Below the pieces are notes generated by a model. That model did no database searches, was not told the DNA's origin, and saw only the letters and a program-made list of their open reading frames with translations. From Symbiodinium natans (taxonomy: Eukaryota > Sar > Dinophyceae > Suessiales > Symbiodiniaceae): a DNA stretch of 64,000 bases. The stretch covers positions 186,001-250,000 of the forward strand of contig CAJNDS010001702.1 of the NCBI GenBank assembly GCA_905221605.1, written 5' to 3'. Both the position numbers and the translations under genes were made by a program. Positions 33,430-44,769 of the stretch are shown one piece after another (within the stretch, counting starts at the first letter, position 1; each line of letters begins with the position of its first letter).

Positions 33430-33766
33430 CTCAAAACGTAGACCCCAAAACCCGCGCGTCAGATCCGGCAAAGAGTCTCATGGCTTGCGGTGGCCTGAAA
33501 GCTGTGAGGCTATAGGCTGGGGCTTGCGGTTCATGGCTTGTATCATATCCTGAACCCAAAACTAAACCCTAAACCCTAAACCCTGAACCCTGAGCCCTGA
33601 ACCCTAAACCCTGAACCCTAAACCCTAAACCCCACGTAGTCTTAAGCCTGGTCTGGGAGATTCGCAATTGGGAATCCCTGGCTGAATAACATACCCCTAA
33701 AATACTCTCAGCCTTGTTAGGGTTTCAGGTTTAGAGTCCAGGGTTTGGAGTTTAGGAGTTTAGGGC

Positions 33767-34041
33767 TCAGTCGTTCCCAAAGATAGGGATCTGCTGTACA
33801 TTCCACAAAATGCTCTCATTCTCATCTGCGCACTTCGGGCGGCTGTTTTGGAGCCGGGCGCAGCCGATGGGTCCAACAAGCACAGTTGTCTGGGGGTTCA
33901 CCTCACAAGACTCTGCATACTTCAGAAAAACAGGAATATCGATACTAAGCATCATCCGAGATACCGAGATCATGTCTCTTAACAGTACAGGGTAACTACC
34001 AGCAATCTCGCAGATCCCGTCGTAGGGAAGCTTGAAGTCGA
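33767..34041 (-). CDS. Orphan coding fragment, unrecognised family
   Basis: On the minus strand an open frame runs from the edge of a CCCTAAA array (about 34,041) to a stop at 33,767, about 90 codons. The peptide looks like an ordinary globular protein: FDFKLPYDGICEIAGS near its start, then MMLSIDIPVFLKYAES, then TTVLVGPIGCARLQ. There is no visible start apart from an internal Met and no partner exon nearby, so it is probably one exon or a gene piece bounded by telomeric sequence. I do not recognise the family. Confidence 0.45.
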
Positions 34042-34385
34042 ACCCTAAACCCTAAACCCTAAACCCTAAATCCTCGAAGCTATAGCCGGCCATGCTCCAG
34101 AGGGCTGAGGGTTCTCTTGCTAGGCATGTCGCCAAACTGATATGCTTTATGGGCTTTGTAGTGGAGCTACAGGAGCAAAAAAAAACCCTAAACCCTAAAC
34201 CCTAAACCCTAAACCCTAAACCCTCAACCCTCGACCCTCAACCCTAAACCCTGAATTCGAAATTAAACCCCAATACCAACCTGGAGCCGGCTTGGCGCCT
34301 GCTGCCGGATCAAGGACAAGGCAGCACGCTGGCAGCTCACAAGTGCCTGTCCAAAGAGTTGCTTCGAGCTTGGGGTGTTGAAGGT

Positions 34386-34473
34386 TTACTTGGAGGTTCA
34401 TGGGTACGCATCCGTCGGGTTATGAGTAGGGTAGCTGTGGCTTTCATTATTTAGAGTACATACCCACCAACCA
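34386..34473. mobile_element. Foldback family 2, left half
   Basis: ACTTGGAGGTTCATGGGTAC starts the element; GAGTAGGGTAGCTGTGGC inside matches the fragment at 12,489. No matching right arm is seen, so it is truncated. Confidence 0.6.
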
Positions 34474-34535
34474 TAGTGGCTATCTGTAGGAAAACTTCAT
34501 GGTCCCTTCATATAGGCTCGAAAATGGAGGCCCCT

Positions 34536-34588
34536 TATATACCTATACAAAGTAAGGGCCAATATACCCATACAAAGTAAGGGCCCAT
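34536..34588 (+). repeat. 27-bp direct duplication
   Basis: ATACAAAGTAAGGGCC preceded by TATACC occurs twice, 26-27 bp apart. Confidence 0.8.
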
Positions 34589-35861
34589 GCATCAGAACCC
34601 TTTAAAGGATGCTAGGGACCATATTAAGGGACACTGAAACTACCCTTGGGGGGTTGGGATACAGGAGCTGGCTCGTACAGGGGCCCCTGACTGTCCCAAG
34701 TCTTCCAGGCTTAACAGGATCTTCTGAGCGCACGCCCCAACATGAGAAACCAGAAAAGGTTTAGGGTTTAGGGTTTAGGGTTTCGGGTTTAGGGTTTAGG
34801 GTTTCGGGTTTAGGGTTTAGGGCCTAGGGCCAAGGGTGAGCCACTTGTGTTCGGAAACTTGGAGGGAAACCCGAAACCTGAAACCTGACATCCCAAACTC
34901 GATTAAAAACCCTTAGCCTAAACCGCAGCCTAAACCCCAGTTTGGACTCCAGCCCATTCTCTTGTATAAGGTTTCGGACGCAGCTTTCTGTCGGAAATCT
35001 TAGTGTTCTCAGAGTCTAGGAACACCAGTCGCTAGTAAGTACACGCTATACGACCGGGTGGCGCATCCGGTACAAACCATGTGCGGCTCCAGGAAATTTT
35101 GCGCGAGAAGAGTCCAGCCCGAACAGCACTCGTTTTGCAGCCCGAGGGTTTATGTTTTGAGGGTTAGGGTTTAGGGTTTCAGGCTGGGAAAATGATCGGA
35201 GGTCACCTTGCGGACTGGTTAAGGAGAACTCCCTGAGCCAAAGGTACCCCCAACCACAGCTGCCGCCCCTGAGTTTGTGGGTTTAGGGTTTAGGAAGCAC
35301 CTCCCCTGAACCCCCGAAACCCCTCGTCAAGATCCCACCTTTAGGGACCAACCCCTCCCAACTCCAAAAGCCCTCAACCTGAAACCCAGAGCCCCAAACC
35401 CACTCTCCGACCCTACCCCCCCCTAAACCCCGAATCCTAAACCACAGACTGTCACAGACTCCTGAACCACCCCCCCCCCCCAAAAAAAAAAAAAAAAACT
35501 TATCCCTAAACCCTAAACCCTGAACCCTGAACCCTAGACCCCAAACAAAAGAAACATAAACTATCAAACAGAAACAAAAAGCCCAACGCCGCAAGCTGGA
35601 GCCTGTACCGACCGCAGCTCGGACATCGGGAAGACCATGCTCCACAGCGCTTGGCTGTCGTCCAAGATCCCGACCTGCTCTCTTCTTTATGGCTGCCCCT
35701 AAACCCTAAACCCTAAACCCTAATTTAGGGTTTAGTAAACCCTGAACCAAACCCTAAACCCTAAACCGGGGTTTAGGGGTGCAGGGGTGGAAGGGGTTGA
35801 AGAACACAGTGTGGGGGAGGGCAGCCCAGCATTCATGGGATAATATGGGCGAGCGCCGAGC

Positions 35862-36006
35862 TTCGTAAGGGAGCGATATGAAGTAGGGTATACTCTGCTT
35901 GTACCCCCAAAAGGACATCCGGTATATCACCAATATTAAGGAGGAACCTTATATACACTCACCAATAACAGCAATATAAAGCCTGCTTCATATCTTTGTA
36001 AGTTGG
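35862..36006. mobile_element. Foldback element, GATATGAAG arms
   Basis: The left arm with CTTCGTAAGG and GATATGAAGTAGG pairs imperfectly with the right arm CCTGCTTCATATCTTTGTAAG. About 145 bp, followed by a G run. Confidence 0.55.
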
Positions 36007-36709
36007 GGGGGGGGGGGGCTCTTTGGGGCCTTCAACTCTAAGTTGAGACTCTAAGGATTCTACTGTAAAGAGCCCCTAAACCCTAAACCCCAAACCTCAA
36101 AACACGGGCCCAGAGTTTCGAGCAACCCACATGTCGCAGGGATGACTCCTCCCCGAGCCTCCCGTAGGGCGGCAGCCAGGCTTGTCTCTTCAACGGAGCT
36201 GATAATCCAGCTGGGGGGCACCACCTTTTCAGTGCCGGGGGTAAGTCAGGAGGGGATTAGGGGCTTAGGGGCTTAGGGGTTTAGGGGTTTAGGGGTTTAG
36301 GGGTTTAGGGGTCTAGGGGTCTAGGAGTTTAGGGTGTCGGTTGCAGGGACTCTTTTCTTTATTTTTGTTTTTGTTATTATTATTTTTTTTTTTTTTGGGG
36401 GGGGGGCTCAGGGCTTGGGGGCTTTAGCGATTCAAGAGGATCTCGGGCTTGGGGGGGTTGAGGGCTTGAGGGAATAAGGGCCAAAGGATTTCGGGACTTT
36501 AGGGACTTGAAGGGCGGGTGGGGGGTTGTGGCTCACCCTACACCCTAAACCCTAGTTTGGATTTGATCCCAAGACTGGCAGTCGCACGGTACGTTTTCAC
36601 TGCATAGCGTTCATGTAACGGCTACAAGGGGCCCCTTATGAACCGATGGGCCGCGGCATATATTCACATCCTGGCATGACTACACACTATACACAGCCTG
36701 GATTCAGAC

Positions 36710-36940
36710 TCATCCTCTTCTCAGGTGTGAATTGAGATAGAGGGAATGTCGTGTTAAACATCGACGTTCTACGTCTCCGTAGCCACTTCTGTCCGTAGCC
36801 AACGGGTACCAGGATAATCCAAGTGTTGGGTCTGGGCCATACATTTCCATGACATGCGAAAACCCTTCGAAGTGACCTGTTTTGAATACCCAGCCGTTTC
36901 GTGGCGAACTGACACATGAGAACATATCTTGCACCCTCAT
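36710..36940 (-). CDS. Possible coding fragment, unrecognised
   Basis: A unique island (36,600-37,130) without telomeric repeats. One minus frame encodes a protein-like stretch (HVMEMYGPDPTLGLSWYPLA, then DVERRCLTRHSLYL); a second overlapping minus frame is also open. No splice sites or domain could be assigned. Confidence 0.25.
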   Translation of the reverse strand: MRVQDMFSCVSSPRNGWVFKTGHFEGFSHVMEMYGPDPTLGLSWYPLATDRSGYGDVERRCLTRHSLYLNSHLRRG

Positions 36941-37663
36941 GCATTAAGCTGCAGTGCATAAAAATATTAACTTAACATGCCTAAGCTCCCGCAACATGTG
37001 TCTTGCATTCGAAGACCGTTTTTCTCCCGATGGGCTGCAGCACGCGGTCCCGAAGAATGATGAGAGAGCCTCGGCTCAATCCAATGTATGTATATATTCT
37101 TTAAAATTACTATAAGCATGGCCATATTTCGAGAGGCCTAGCCCCAAAACTTTCCACCAGAAGGGTTTAGGGTTTAGAGGGCTTAGGGCTTAGGGCTTAG
37201 GGCTTCAGGCTAAGGGCTTATAAGGGTTCAGGTTTTATAGGGTTTGCTCCACATATGGGGTTTAATTAGGGTTCAAGGCAAAGGGCGTACAGGGCTATAA
37301 GGGGTTTGGGCTGAGGGGTTTTCGGGTTTAGGGGTTTGGGGTTGAGGGTTTAAGGTCTCTAGGGGTATAGGGTTAAGTTTAGGGTTTAAGGTTTTTTGTG
37401 TGACTCGCCATAAGGACAACGGCGCTCGCGTTGGCCGGCACCAGCATCGAGGTCGGCAGGGTGATAAACCCTAAAAACCTTAAACCCTAAAACCCTAAAC
37501 CCTAAACCCTAATTAATAATTAAACCCTTTAGTTTAATCCATGCCCTAAACCCTATAAACCCTGAACCCGCTCGATTGTTGTTAAATACTGCTAGGGCAG
37601 CCGTATGTACAATAGATGATGACTCTAAACCGCTTTGCCCTAAGCGAACCCTATCTAAACACC

Positions 37664-37850
37664 CTGAAAACCCTAAAAACCCTAAAAACCCTAAAAACCC
37701 TAAAAACCCTAAAAACCCTAAAAACCCTAAAGGCCCTAAACGCCCTGAAAGCCCTAAAAACCCTAAAACCCTAAAAACCCTAAAAACCCAAAACCCCTAA
37801 AAACCCTAAAAACCCTAGAAACACTACACCATATATATATATATATATAA
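37664..37850 (-). repeat. 9-mer array CCCTAAAAA
   Basis: About 16 CCCTAAAAA units with a few variants, then a TA tract at about 37,831-37,849 and degenerate units to 37,970. Confidence 0.93.
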
Positions 37851-37979
37851 GCCCTAAAAACACTACAAGCCCTACATAACCCTACAAACCCTACTTATAA
37901 CCCTAAAAACCCTTAAACCTAAAAGCCCTAAAAACCCTATACATAAAAACCCTAAACGCGAAACCCTAAATCAAAATCC

Positions 37980-38240
37980 GGGTCCACTTCGATCCGAATG
38001 CGTGGCACGCGTGTCCGAAGTCTGAACGGGCCTCTGTGAAATACTCCCCCGCGTTGCGGCGGGAGTTCAACTCCAATAACTGCTTCTGGCCGTCGTCATC
38101 GACCTCACGGACGTCGGGGCCCGACCCCATTGAACCCATCATTTGGGAGACGTGTGGCATCAATACACTCGGCCACCGCCTGGCATTGGCCAAGGGCCTG
38201 AACTGCGCACTTCGAGCCATCGATCACACTTTAAACCCCT
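37980..38240 (+). CDS. Possible coding fragment, unrecognised
   Basis: A 260-bp unique island between telomeric arrays is open on the plus strand throughout (VHFDPNAWHACPKSERA, then GPDPIEPIIWETCGINTLGH). The minus strand is open too (84 codons), so the strand is uncertain. Possibly a captured exon. Confidence 0.25.
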
Positions 38241-38825
38241 AAACCCTAAACCCTAAACCCTGAACCCTAAACCCTAAACCCTAAACCCTAAACCCTAAAC
38301 CCTAACCCTAAATAACAAATAACCCTAAACCCTACACCCTACACCCTACACCCTAAACCCTAAACCCTAAACCCTAAGGATCCAACCGAAGCCTTGCCGG
38401 CCTTGCGCGGGTGTGAGAGTCGAAACCCTAAACCCTAAACCCTAAACCCTTAAACCCTCAAACCCTTAACCCTAAACCCTATCCCTAAACCCTAAACCCT
38501 AAACCCTAAACCCTAAACCCTAAACCCTAAACCCTAAACCCTAAACCCTAAACCCTAAACCCTAAACCCTAAACCCGAAACCCGAAAACCCGAAACCCAA
38601 CCCCCGAAACCCTAAACCCTAAACCCTAAACCCTAACCCCCTAACCCTAACCCTAAACCCTAAACCCTAAACCCTAAACCCCAACCCTAAACCCTAACCC
38701 TAAACCCTAAACCCTAAACCCTAAACCCTAAACCCTAAACCCTAAACCCTAAACCCTAAACCCTAAACCCTAAACCCTAAACCCTAAACCCTAAACCCTA
38801 AACCCTAAACCCTAAACCCTACCCA
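38235..38825 (-). repeat. Largest telomeric array complex
   Basis: Nearly 600 bp of CCCTAAA, with a unique 50-bp break near 38,380-38,425 and short blocks of CCCGAAA, CCCTACA and CCCTAA. The longest perfect run is about 38,700-38,820. Confidence 0.95.
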
Positions 38826-39832
38826 AAGCCCTAAAAGCTTTATGAAGCCGGCCCTGAAAGACGGCACGCAAATCCCTATAGTTAAACCCTAATCCCTACG
38901 CTATAGACCCTAATTATAAACCCTAATAAACCCTAAAACCCTAAAACCCCAAAACTAGATATCCCTAAAAGAACCGAAACCCTAAACCCTTTAACGCTTA
39001 ATACCCTAGACCCTAATTTAAACCCTAAACCCTAAAACCCTATAAACCCCTATATACATATAGTCCCTAAACCCTACCCTATACCCTAGACCCTGCACCC
39101 TAAACCCTAAAACCCTATATAAACCGTAAACCGAAACCCTATATGGCCAAGCCCCCTTTCGCAGGTGGCGATCGAAGCGCAATTTGGATCCGCGGCATTA
39201 TATATGTGGGTGAAGGTTTAGGGTTGAGGAGTAATCCGAAACCCTATAGGGAACTACCTACCATATCCCTTAGGGTTTAGGGCGAGGGCTCAGGGTTTGG
39301 GGTTTGGGGTTTAGGGTTTAGGGCTTTAGGGTCCAGGCAGTTGATGGTTTGAGGGTTTAGGCTGCCGGCGCAAGGGCGCTCTGCAGCTAGGAACCCTAAA
39401 CCCTAAAACCCGATTAAACCCTGAACCCTTAAATCCTAAACCCTTCAACCCCATATAGAGTGGGTAATTTAAACCTACACCCTGAGTCCTAAAGGGCCCG
39501 GGGTTTGGCAGGTTCAGTGGCTATAAGCTTACGCCCCATGATTAAAAATTATAAGGGGTGGGTTCCGGTGTTGTCAGGGGGGATCGAGATCAGGCTGAAA
39601 TATACGCTTATTCTGTTGGACGGTGGTGAATAGGATATGGGGCAGGGTCTAGGGTACGCGAAGGGTTTAATTATAGGGTTTTAGAAAGAGGCCTTTGAGG
39701 TGGTTGTGTCTGCTGAAGCCAAGGCAGCGCGATCTGGTCGATTGGTGATGATGCAAATCCCTGGATCCGAATATTGCTCCTTGGACGCACATTCGAACTG
39801 CGCACTCTGCTCGGGCGAGAGTTCACGCAACC

Positions 39833-39935
39833 CTACACCCTAAACCCTAAACCCTAAACCCTAAACCCTAAACCCTAAACCCTAAACCCTAAACCCTAAA
39901 CCCTAAACCCTAAACCCTAAACCCTAAACCCTAGC
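39833..39935 (-). repeat. Telomeric array (CCCTAAA)n
   Basis: About 14 perfect units. Below this point arrays become rarer and plus-strand exons begin. Confidence 0.95.
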
Positions 39936-40597
39936 TGCAATTTATACGCAGACCTAAGGTATACACGATGCGTGGCTCGATCCGATATATATCTCCAATT
40001 CTGTATATGCCTCCAGAGCTCGAGATCAGGACCCATGCTGCGTGCCTTGGAGCTAAGAAAGATCGGCCGGTTCAAGCATATTACATGATTGCATGGCAAG
40101 TCTGCATTTCCATGTCACGTTGCAAATGTGCGCGATGATATACGTGCGCCTTCAAGGTCCTCCAGTGCAGGGGGGAGGGGCGGTAGGATTCAACATGCAG
40201 GATGACACGTGCACATGCATGGGCCCGGGGTGTCTAGAGCTGGTGTTGCATGCACTGACATTGAGCAAACGTCTATCCGCTGTACCTCGATCGATTGCGC
40301 ACACCCTGGCCATCACACCAGTGACTTGGACTGCATATACATACGACTTATTGCAGTACATTGCGGTCATTATTGATCACCACGGATAGCCTAAGCCCTC
40401 AAACCCCTACACCCCTAAGCCTAAACCCTAAACCCTAAACCCTAAACCCTAAACCCTAAACCCTAAACCCTAAAATCGATCGAGGAGCCATGCCACGTGC
40501 GAAGCCGGGTGAAAGAGTCCAGGAGCATCTTGCCATATCCTAGAGGAGCAGACATGCAGACTAGGAAGCCCCGCATAAAAATTCCGGAACCCTTCAG

Positions 40598-41060
40598 CTG
40601 CATGCATGCGTACGTGAGCTGAGGAAGCTCTACAAGAGTATGCTGTTACATATCAACCTCGGCGAGGTCAAGAAAAATGGGGAGTTGCTGGCAGGCTTGT
40701 GTTTTTTCAAGTGTGCGATCTCGATTGATGTGTCTGTGCGTGCAACCTAAGCGCTAGACCCTATAAACCCTATCACATGTGCATGGAAGGTGGGGATATA
40801 AGACGAAAACGAAACAAATGGATGCGGGATGCCTTCGCTGGAGCGCGCAGCACTTACAGCATATATGTATATGTATTATATAAGGCCATGGCACTGCGTG
40901 ATGTATGATTTAAAATATGTACGTGCATGCGTGGTGCAGCCGAGGTGTTTAAAACGACGCCCCTCTCGAGGAACCATCCTGAATGTGATCCGAGATCTCC
41001 ACCAGCAGCACGGCATATGCAGCAGCCTTGGTCCCATATATGTGTGTGAGCGTGTGCCTT
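40598..41060 (+). CDS. Candidate exons at the start of the gene cluster
   Basis: After an acceptor-like TTCAG, bases 40,598-40,699 encode a helical peptide (VRELRKLYKSMLLHINLGEV, then KKNGELLAG) ending before a GT. A second open stretch at about 40,935-41,050 (SRGTILNVIRDLHQQHGICS) follows a CCGAG. Composition and ATGCATGC flanks match the proven-looking exons downstream. It may be the 5' part of the acidic-repeat gene or a separate gene. No family recognised. Confidence 0.35.
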
Positions 41061-41566
41061 GCTAGAATTTGTTCGGACTGATCGATCGAGGCCCTCGTGG
41101 TTTGGATGTGGAAGCGTGGGCTTCGGTGCAGGCCTCGCATTTTGTGCTTATAGGTCTGAAATTGGCCTGTTTCGGGTTTAGGGTTTAGACATATATAAAC
41201 CCTAAACCCTAAACTCTAATTAAACCCTAAACCCTAAACCCTAAACCCGAAACCCTACACCCTACACCCTAAACCCTTAACCCATATATATTAAATATAT
41301 GTGCTTTAAGTTATCATGAGGGTGTATGTCATGGTCATGCGTTTACATGTGCTCGGGGTTTGGCCGGAGGCCGACAAGTGTGACGCGATGATGGCTCGCT
41401 GCGTGCGGAGCGTACAGGAGGGACGCAGAAAGAGCCGAGGAAACTCGTCGGATTCTGGAAAGCCCAAAGGAGAGTTTCCCAGGACGGATGCACGCAGATC
41501 GAGCACACATGTGTACGTTTTAAATTTGCGTGTTGAATTGCAGGGTGAGAAGTAAATTGCACGCAG

Positions 41567-44524
41567 GATGGGCTCGATGAAATCGATCACCCCCGACAAT
41601 GCCGAGACACAGATGGTCAGTCCCGAGGCATCCAGTGACAAAGTTAAATATAAAAATATATATATATATATATAACTCTAAACGTGTACATTAATCTTTC
41701 GCCCTAAACCCAAAACCTTAAACCCTAAACCCTAAACCCTAAACCTTAAACCCTCACCCCTAAACCCTCAACCCTCAACCCTAAACCCTAAACCCTAAAC
41801 CCCAAACCCTAAACCCTAAACCCTCACCCCTAAACCCTCAACCCTCAACCCTAAACATGCATGCTTGCCTGCAGGAGCAGGACCTAGATGAGATCCAGAT
41901 GCAATTGGCTTCAATGCTGCATGATATCGAGATGCCCGATATCCAGGCACTTTGCGTGGGGTAGGGGAATTGGCTATGCAAGAGGCCGGATTTTGTGGCA
42001 TCTGCTCCTCTACGGTTCAGCACTATCTGCCAGATTTGCCTCGTTCCCTTCATGTCGGTTTCGTTACGAAATGGCATAGCAGATTTTTACGTATTTCCCT
42101 GCATATATTCGATTATATACACTGATATATCACAACCTAAAACCCCTATATTAATATATATATATATATATACTGTTAATTTATAATAGTCTCTTATATA
42201 GGATTGAGGGTTAGGGTTCTTTTTTTTTTGGGATACATGCAGGCTTGGCGTGTAGGGCTTAGGGTTTAGTGGTTAGGGTTTAAATAGGGTTTAGGGTCTC
42301 GGGTTTCGGTTTAGGGTTTAGGGTTGCGCGCATGCAGGAGGAAGCAAATGGTGAGGAGGACGGTGAAGAACAGGGCCAGGATTCAGGACGAGAGGAGCAG
42401 GCGGAGGAAGAGGAGGAGGTTGAAGAATGCCAAGGCAGCCCGGCACAGGATCCAGGAGAGGAGCAGCAGGAAGAGGAGGACGAAGAAGACCAAAGCAGCC
42501 CTGCGCAGGATCCAGGAGAGGAGGTTGAAGAAGAAGGCAGCCCACAGGATCCAGGAGAGGAGGAGGAGGAAAAGGAGAAGGAGGTTGAAGAATGCCAAGG
42601 CAGCCCCGCGCAGGATCCAGGAGAGGAGGAGGAGGAAGAGGAGGAGGAGGTTGAAGAAGAATGCCAAGGCAGCCCTGCACAGGATCCAGGAGAGGAGGAG
42701 GAGGAAGAGGACGAGGAGGAGGTTGAAGAACACCAAGACAGCCCTGCACAGGATCCAGGAGAGGAGGAGGAAGAGGAGGAGGAGGATGAAGAAGAATGCC
42801 AAGGCAGCCCTGCACAGGATCCAGGAGAGGAGGAGGAGGAAGAGGAGGAGGAGGTTCAAGAAGAATGCCAAAGCAGCCCCGTGCAGGATCCAGCAGAGGA
42901 GCAGGAAGAAGAGGATCCAGGAGAGGAGCAGGGCGAGGAGGAGGAGGAAGTCAAAGAAGAATGCCCAGGCAGCCCTGCGCAGGAGCAGGGCGTGCAAGAG
43001 GAGGAGGCGGAAGAAGAAGGCGGAGAGGAAGAGGAGGTTGAAGAAGAATGCACAGGCAACCCCCAGGATTCAGGAGAGGAGCAGGAGGAAGAGGAGGAGG
43101 AGGAGGTTCAAGAAGAACAAGGCAGCCCCGCACAGGATCCCGGAGAGGAGCAGGGGGAGGAGGAGGTTGAAGAAGAATGCCCAAGCAGCCCTGCCCAGGA
43201 GGAGCGGGAGGAAGAGGATGAGGATCAAGAAGAATGCCAAGGCAGCCCCGCACAGGACGCAGGAGAGGAGAAGGGGGAGGAGGAAGAAGGCCAGGATTCA
43301 GGAGAGGAGCAGGGAACGGAGGAGGAGGAGGAGGGGAATGAAGAAGAGGAGAAGAAAGAAGATGAGGCCGAGTATTATAATTATATACTTATAATATTTA
43401 ATGGCCCGGGTTAACTAAATTTAGAGAATATAGCGTTTAGGGTATATATATATATTATATGAATAAGGGCTTAGGATACGAGACCTCGGAACTCTTAAAT
43501 CAATAAATAAATATATATATATATATATACAGATCGAAACGCTAATGCGTGTTGTATACCTCGATCAACCCCTAAACCCTAGACCCAAAACCCTAAACCC
43601 TAACCCCTAAACCCTAAACCCTCAACCCTAAATATGTATATATATATATATATACCTCCATCGACTGCAGGCTCCGGCAGCCAAGAAGCCCAGACGAGCT
43701 CCTAGGATTAATTTTGAATATTATGAAAATCAAGCTTATAATACACCAAACCCTAAATTATAATTGTATACACCCTTAGTCCTTATGAACCCTATTCCCG
43801 GCCAAAGTCTTTTGTTGTAAGGAGTTGCGGCGCTCGGCTTCCGCCGATGTCGTATTCTCCATACCGAGACCCGGACGGGCCATTTGCGCGCACTTGGCGC
43901 GGGTGGATCTCGCGCCGATTCACGCGGCTGCAGCGGCGGCTCACGCCCAGCCGCCTATCTCTCCGGCGGAGCAACTAGCTCTCATCCGAGCTGAAAAGTC
44001 GAGTGCAAGGCGGGATCCAATCTGACAAGCGTTGCATGCATGCACGCAAGCTGAATCGAGCTCCATTTCTCCCTCGCGGGCAGGAAACGGGCGCCTCAGG
44101 CCGCTATCCGGACGGTGGAACTTCAAGGTGGGTGGTACAAGGAGATAAGGTGCCTTGATTGAGCTTGATGTACGTTTGCCAGTCCGCAGCATGCATGCGC
44201 TTAATGGTTGACGACTGCTGAGAGAACAGGCTCCGGACGAAGGGCAAGCAGCAAGGGTCCGAGTGGGCATCGTACACTCACCGCGATGGCCGGACTGCAG
44301 ATTCGAGGGTGAAGTTGCAGAAGATGGGAGGCTACGACCACACACCTGATGGAAGAACCGCCAGAGCAAAGGGAAAGGCAAAGGCAAAGGGAAAGGCGAA
44401 GGCGAAAGGAAGTAAGAAGGCAAAGGCCAGCAAGAAGCGCAAGGCTGAGGATGAGGCATCTCATGAGGATGCGGCAGAGAGCCACGATGAGGGCCTGCCG
44501 ACGGAAGCCTCTGAGGAGGCCTGA
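41567..44524 (+). CDS. Multi-exon gene with acidic Glu-rich repeat array and Lys-rich tail
   Basis: Three joined exons keep frame with GT-AG borders: 41,567-41,642 (MVSPEASSD); 41,875-41,955 (EQDLDEIQMQLASMLHDIEM); and 42,338 to about 43,370. The third encodes about 15 imperfect units of the type ECQGSPAQDPGEEEEEE, a highly acidic, probably disordered segment. Candidate later exons are 43,670-43,720 (APAAKKPRRAPRINFEYY), about 44,047-44,130, and 44,230-44,524, which holds two DGRTA motifs (YTHRDGRTA, YDHTPDGRTARA) and a basic KGKAKAKG / KKRKAE tail ending at TGA. The basic segment resembles a nuclear localisation signal. The acid-base layout suggests a chromatin or scaffold role, which is inference. 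Whether all exons belong to one transcript is uncertain. Confidence 0.5.
42400..43330 (+). repeat. Coding tandem repeat of about 60 bp
   Basis: Imperfect units contain GAAGAATGCCAAGGCAGCCC, CAGGATCCAGGAGAGG and runs of GAGGAG. Length changes are multiples of three, so both the acidic plus frame and a basic plus frame stay open along with antisense frames. Upstream exon phase selects the acidic frame. Confidence 0.85.
43804..44025 (+). other. GC-rich open segment within the acidic-repeat gene
   Basis: Two plus frames are open. One gives SYSPYRDPDGPFARTWRGW, resembling the DGRTA motifs of the next exon; the other gives HLARVDLAPIHAAAAAAHAQ. Could be an exon; frame undecided. Confidence 0.3.
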
Positions 44525-44769
44525 TCGAACATGTGCTGCTGCGTGCGCCAGCACGCGCTGTCCCGATTTGAAAGATCGCTCTTCGATCTTATAATTCTTA
44601 ATTTGCCATGTGCCACATGAAATGTGCGCTGTGGGGATCGGTGCCGTGACCTGAAATGGGTGACGAAACGTAGGAACTGCGTGCGTCGTGATGCGTGCAC
44701 ATGTGTGGCCAGGCCTGTGTGCTCATGCAAAGCAGCTTGAAGACTGTGTGTGCTTGCACTTGTTTCAAG

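Larger units (their letters stand above)
1..40590. repeat. Subtelomere-like zone rich in interstitial telomeric repeats
   Basis: TTTAGGG or its complement recurs in dozens of arrays of roughly 20 to 600 bp, separated by unique islands of 100 to 800 bp. Arrays read in both orientations and often face each other, so this is not one terminal telomere. Apart from the items listed separately, the spaces between genes (1-7,330; 7,640-13,450; 14,530-16,400; 17,440-33,760; 34,050-36,700; 36,960-37,970; 38,250-40,590) hold only arrays, foldback elements, short tandem repeats and unrecognised unique DNA. Many open frames in this zone are just translations of telomeric repeats (GLGFRV-type or NPKTL-type peptides). 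Confidence 0.9.

Noticed and set aside
42324-43394. Arg/Lys-rich 356-codon frame over the acidic repeat
   Set aside because: Upstream exon phase joins to the acidic frame; the basic frame is a by-product of the repeat.
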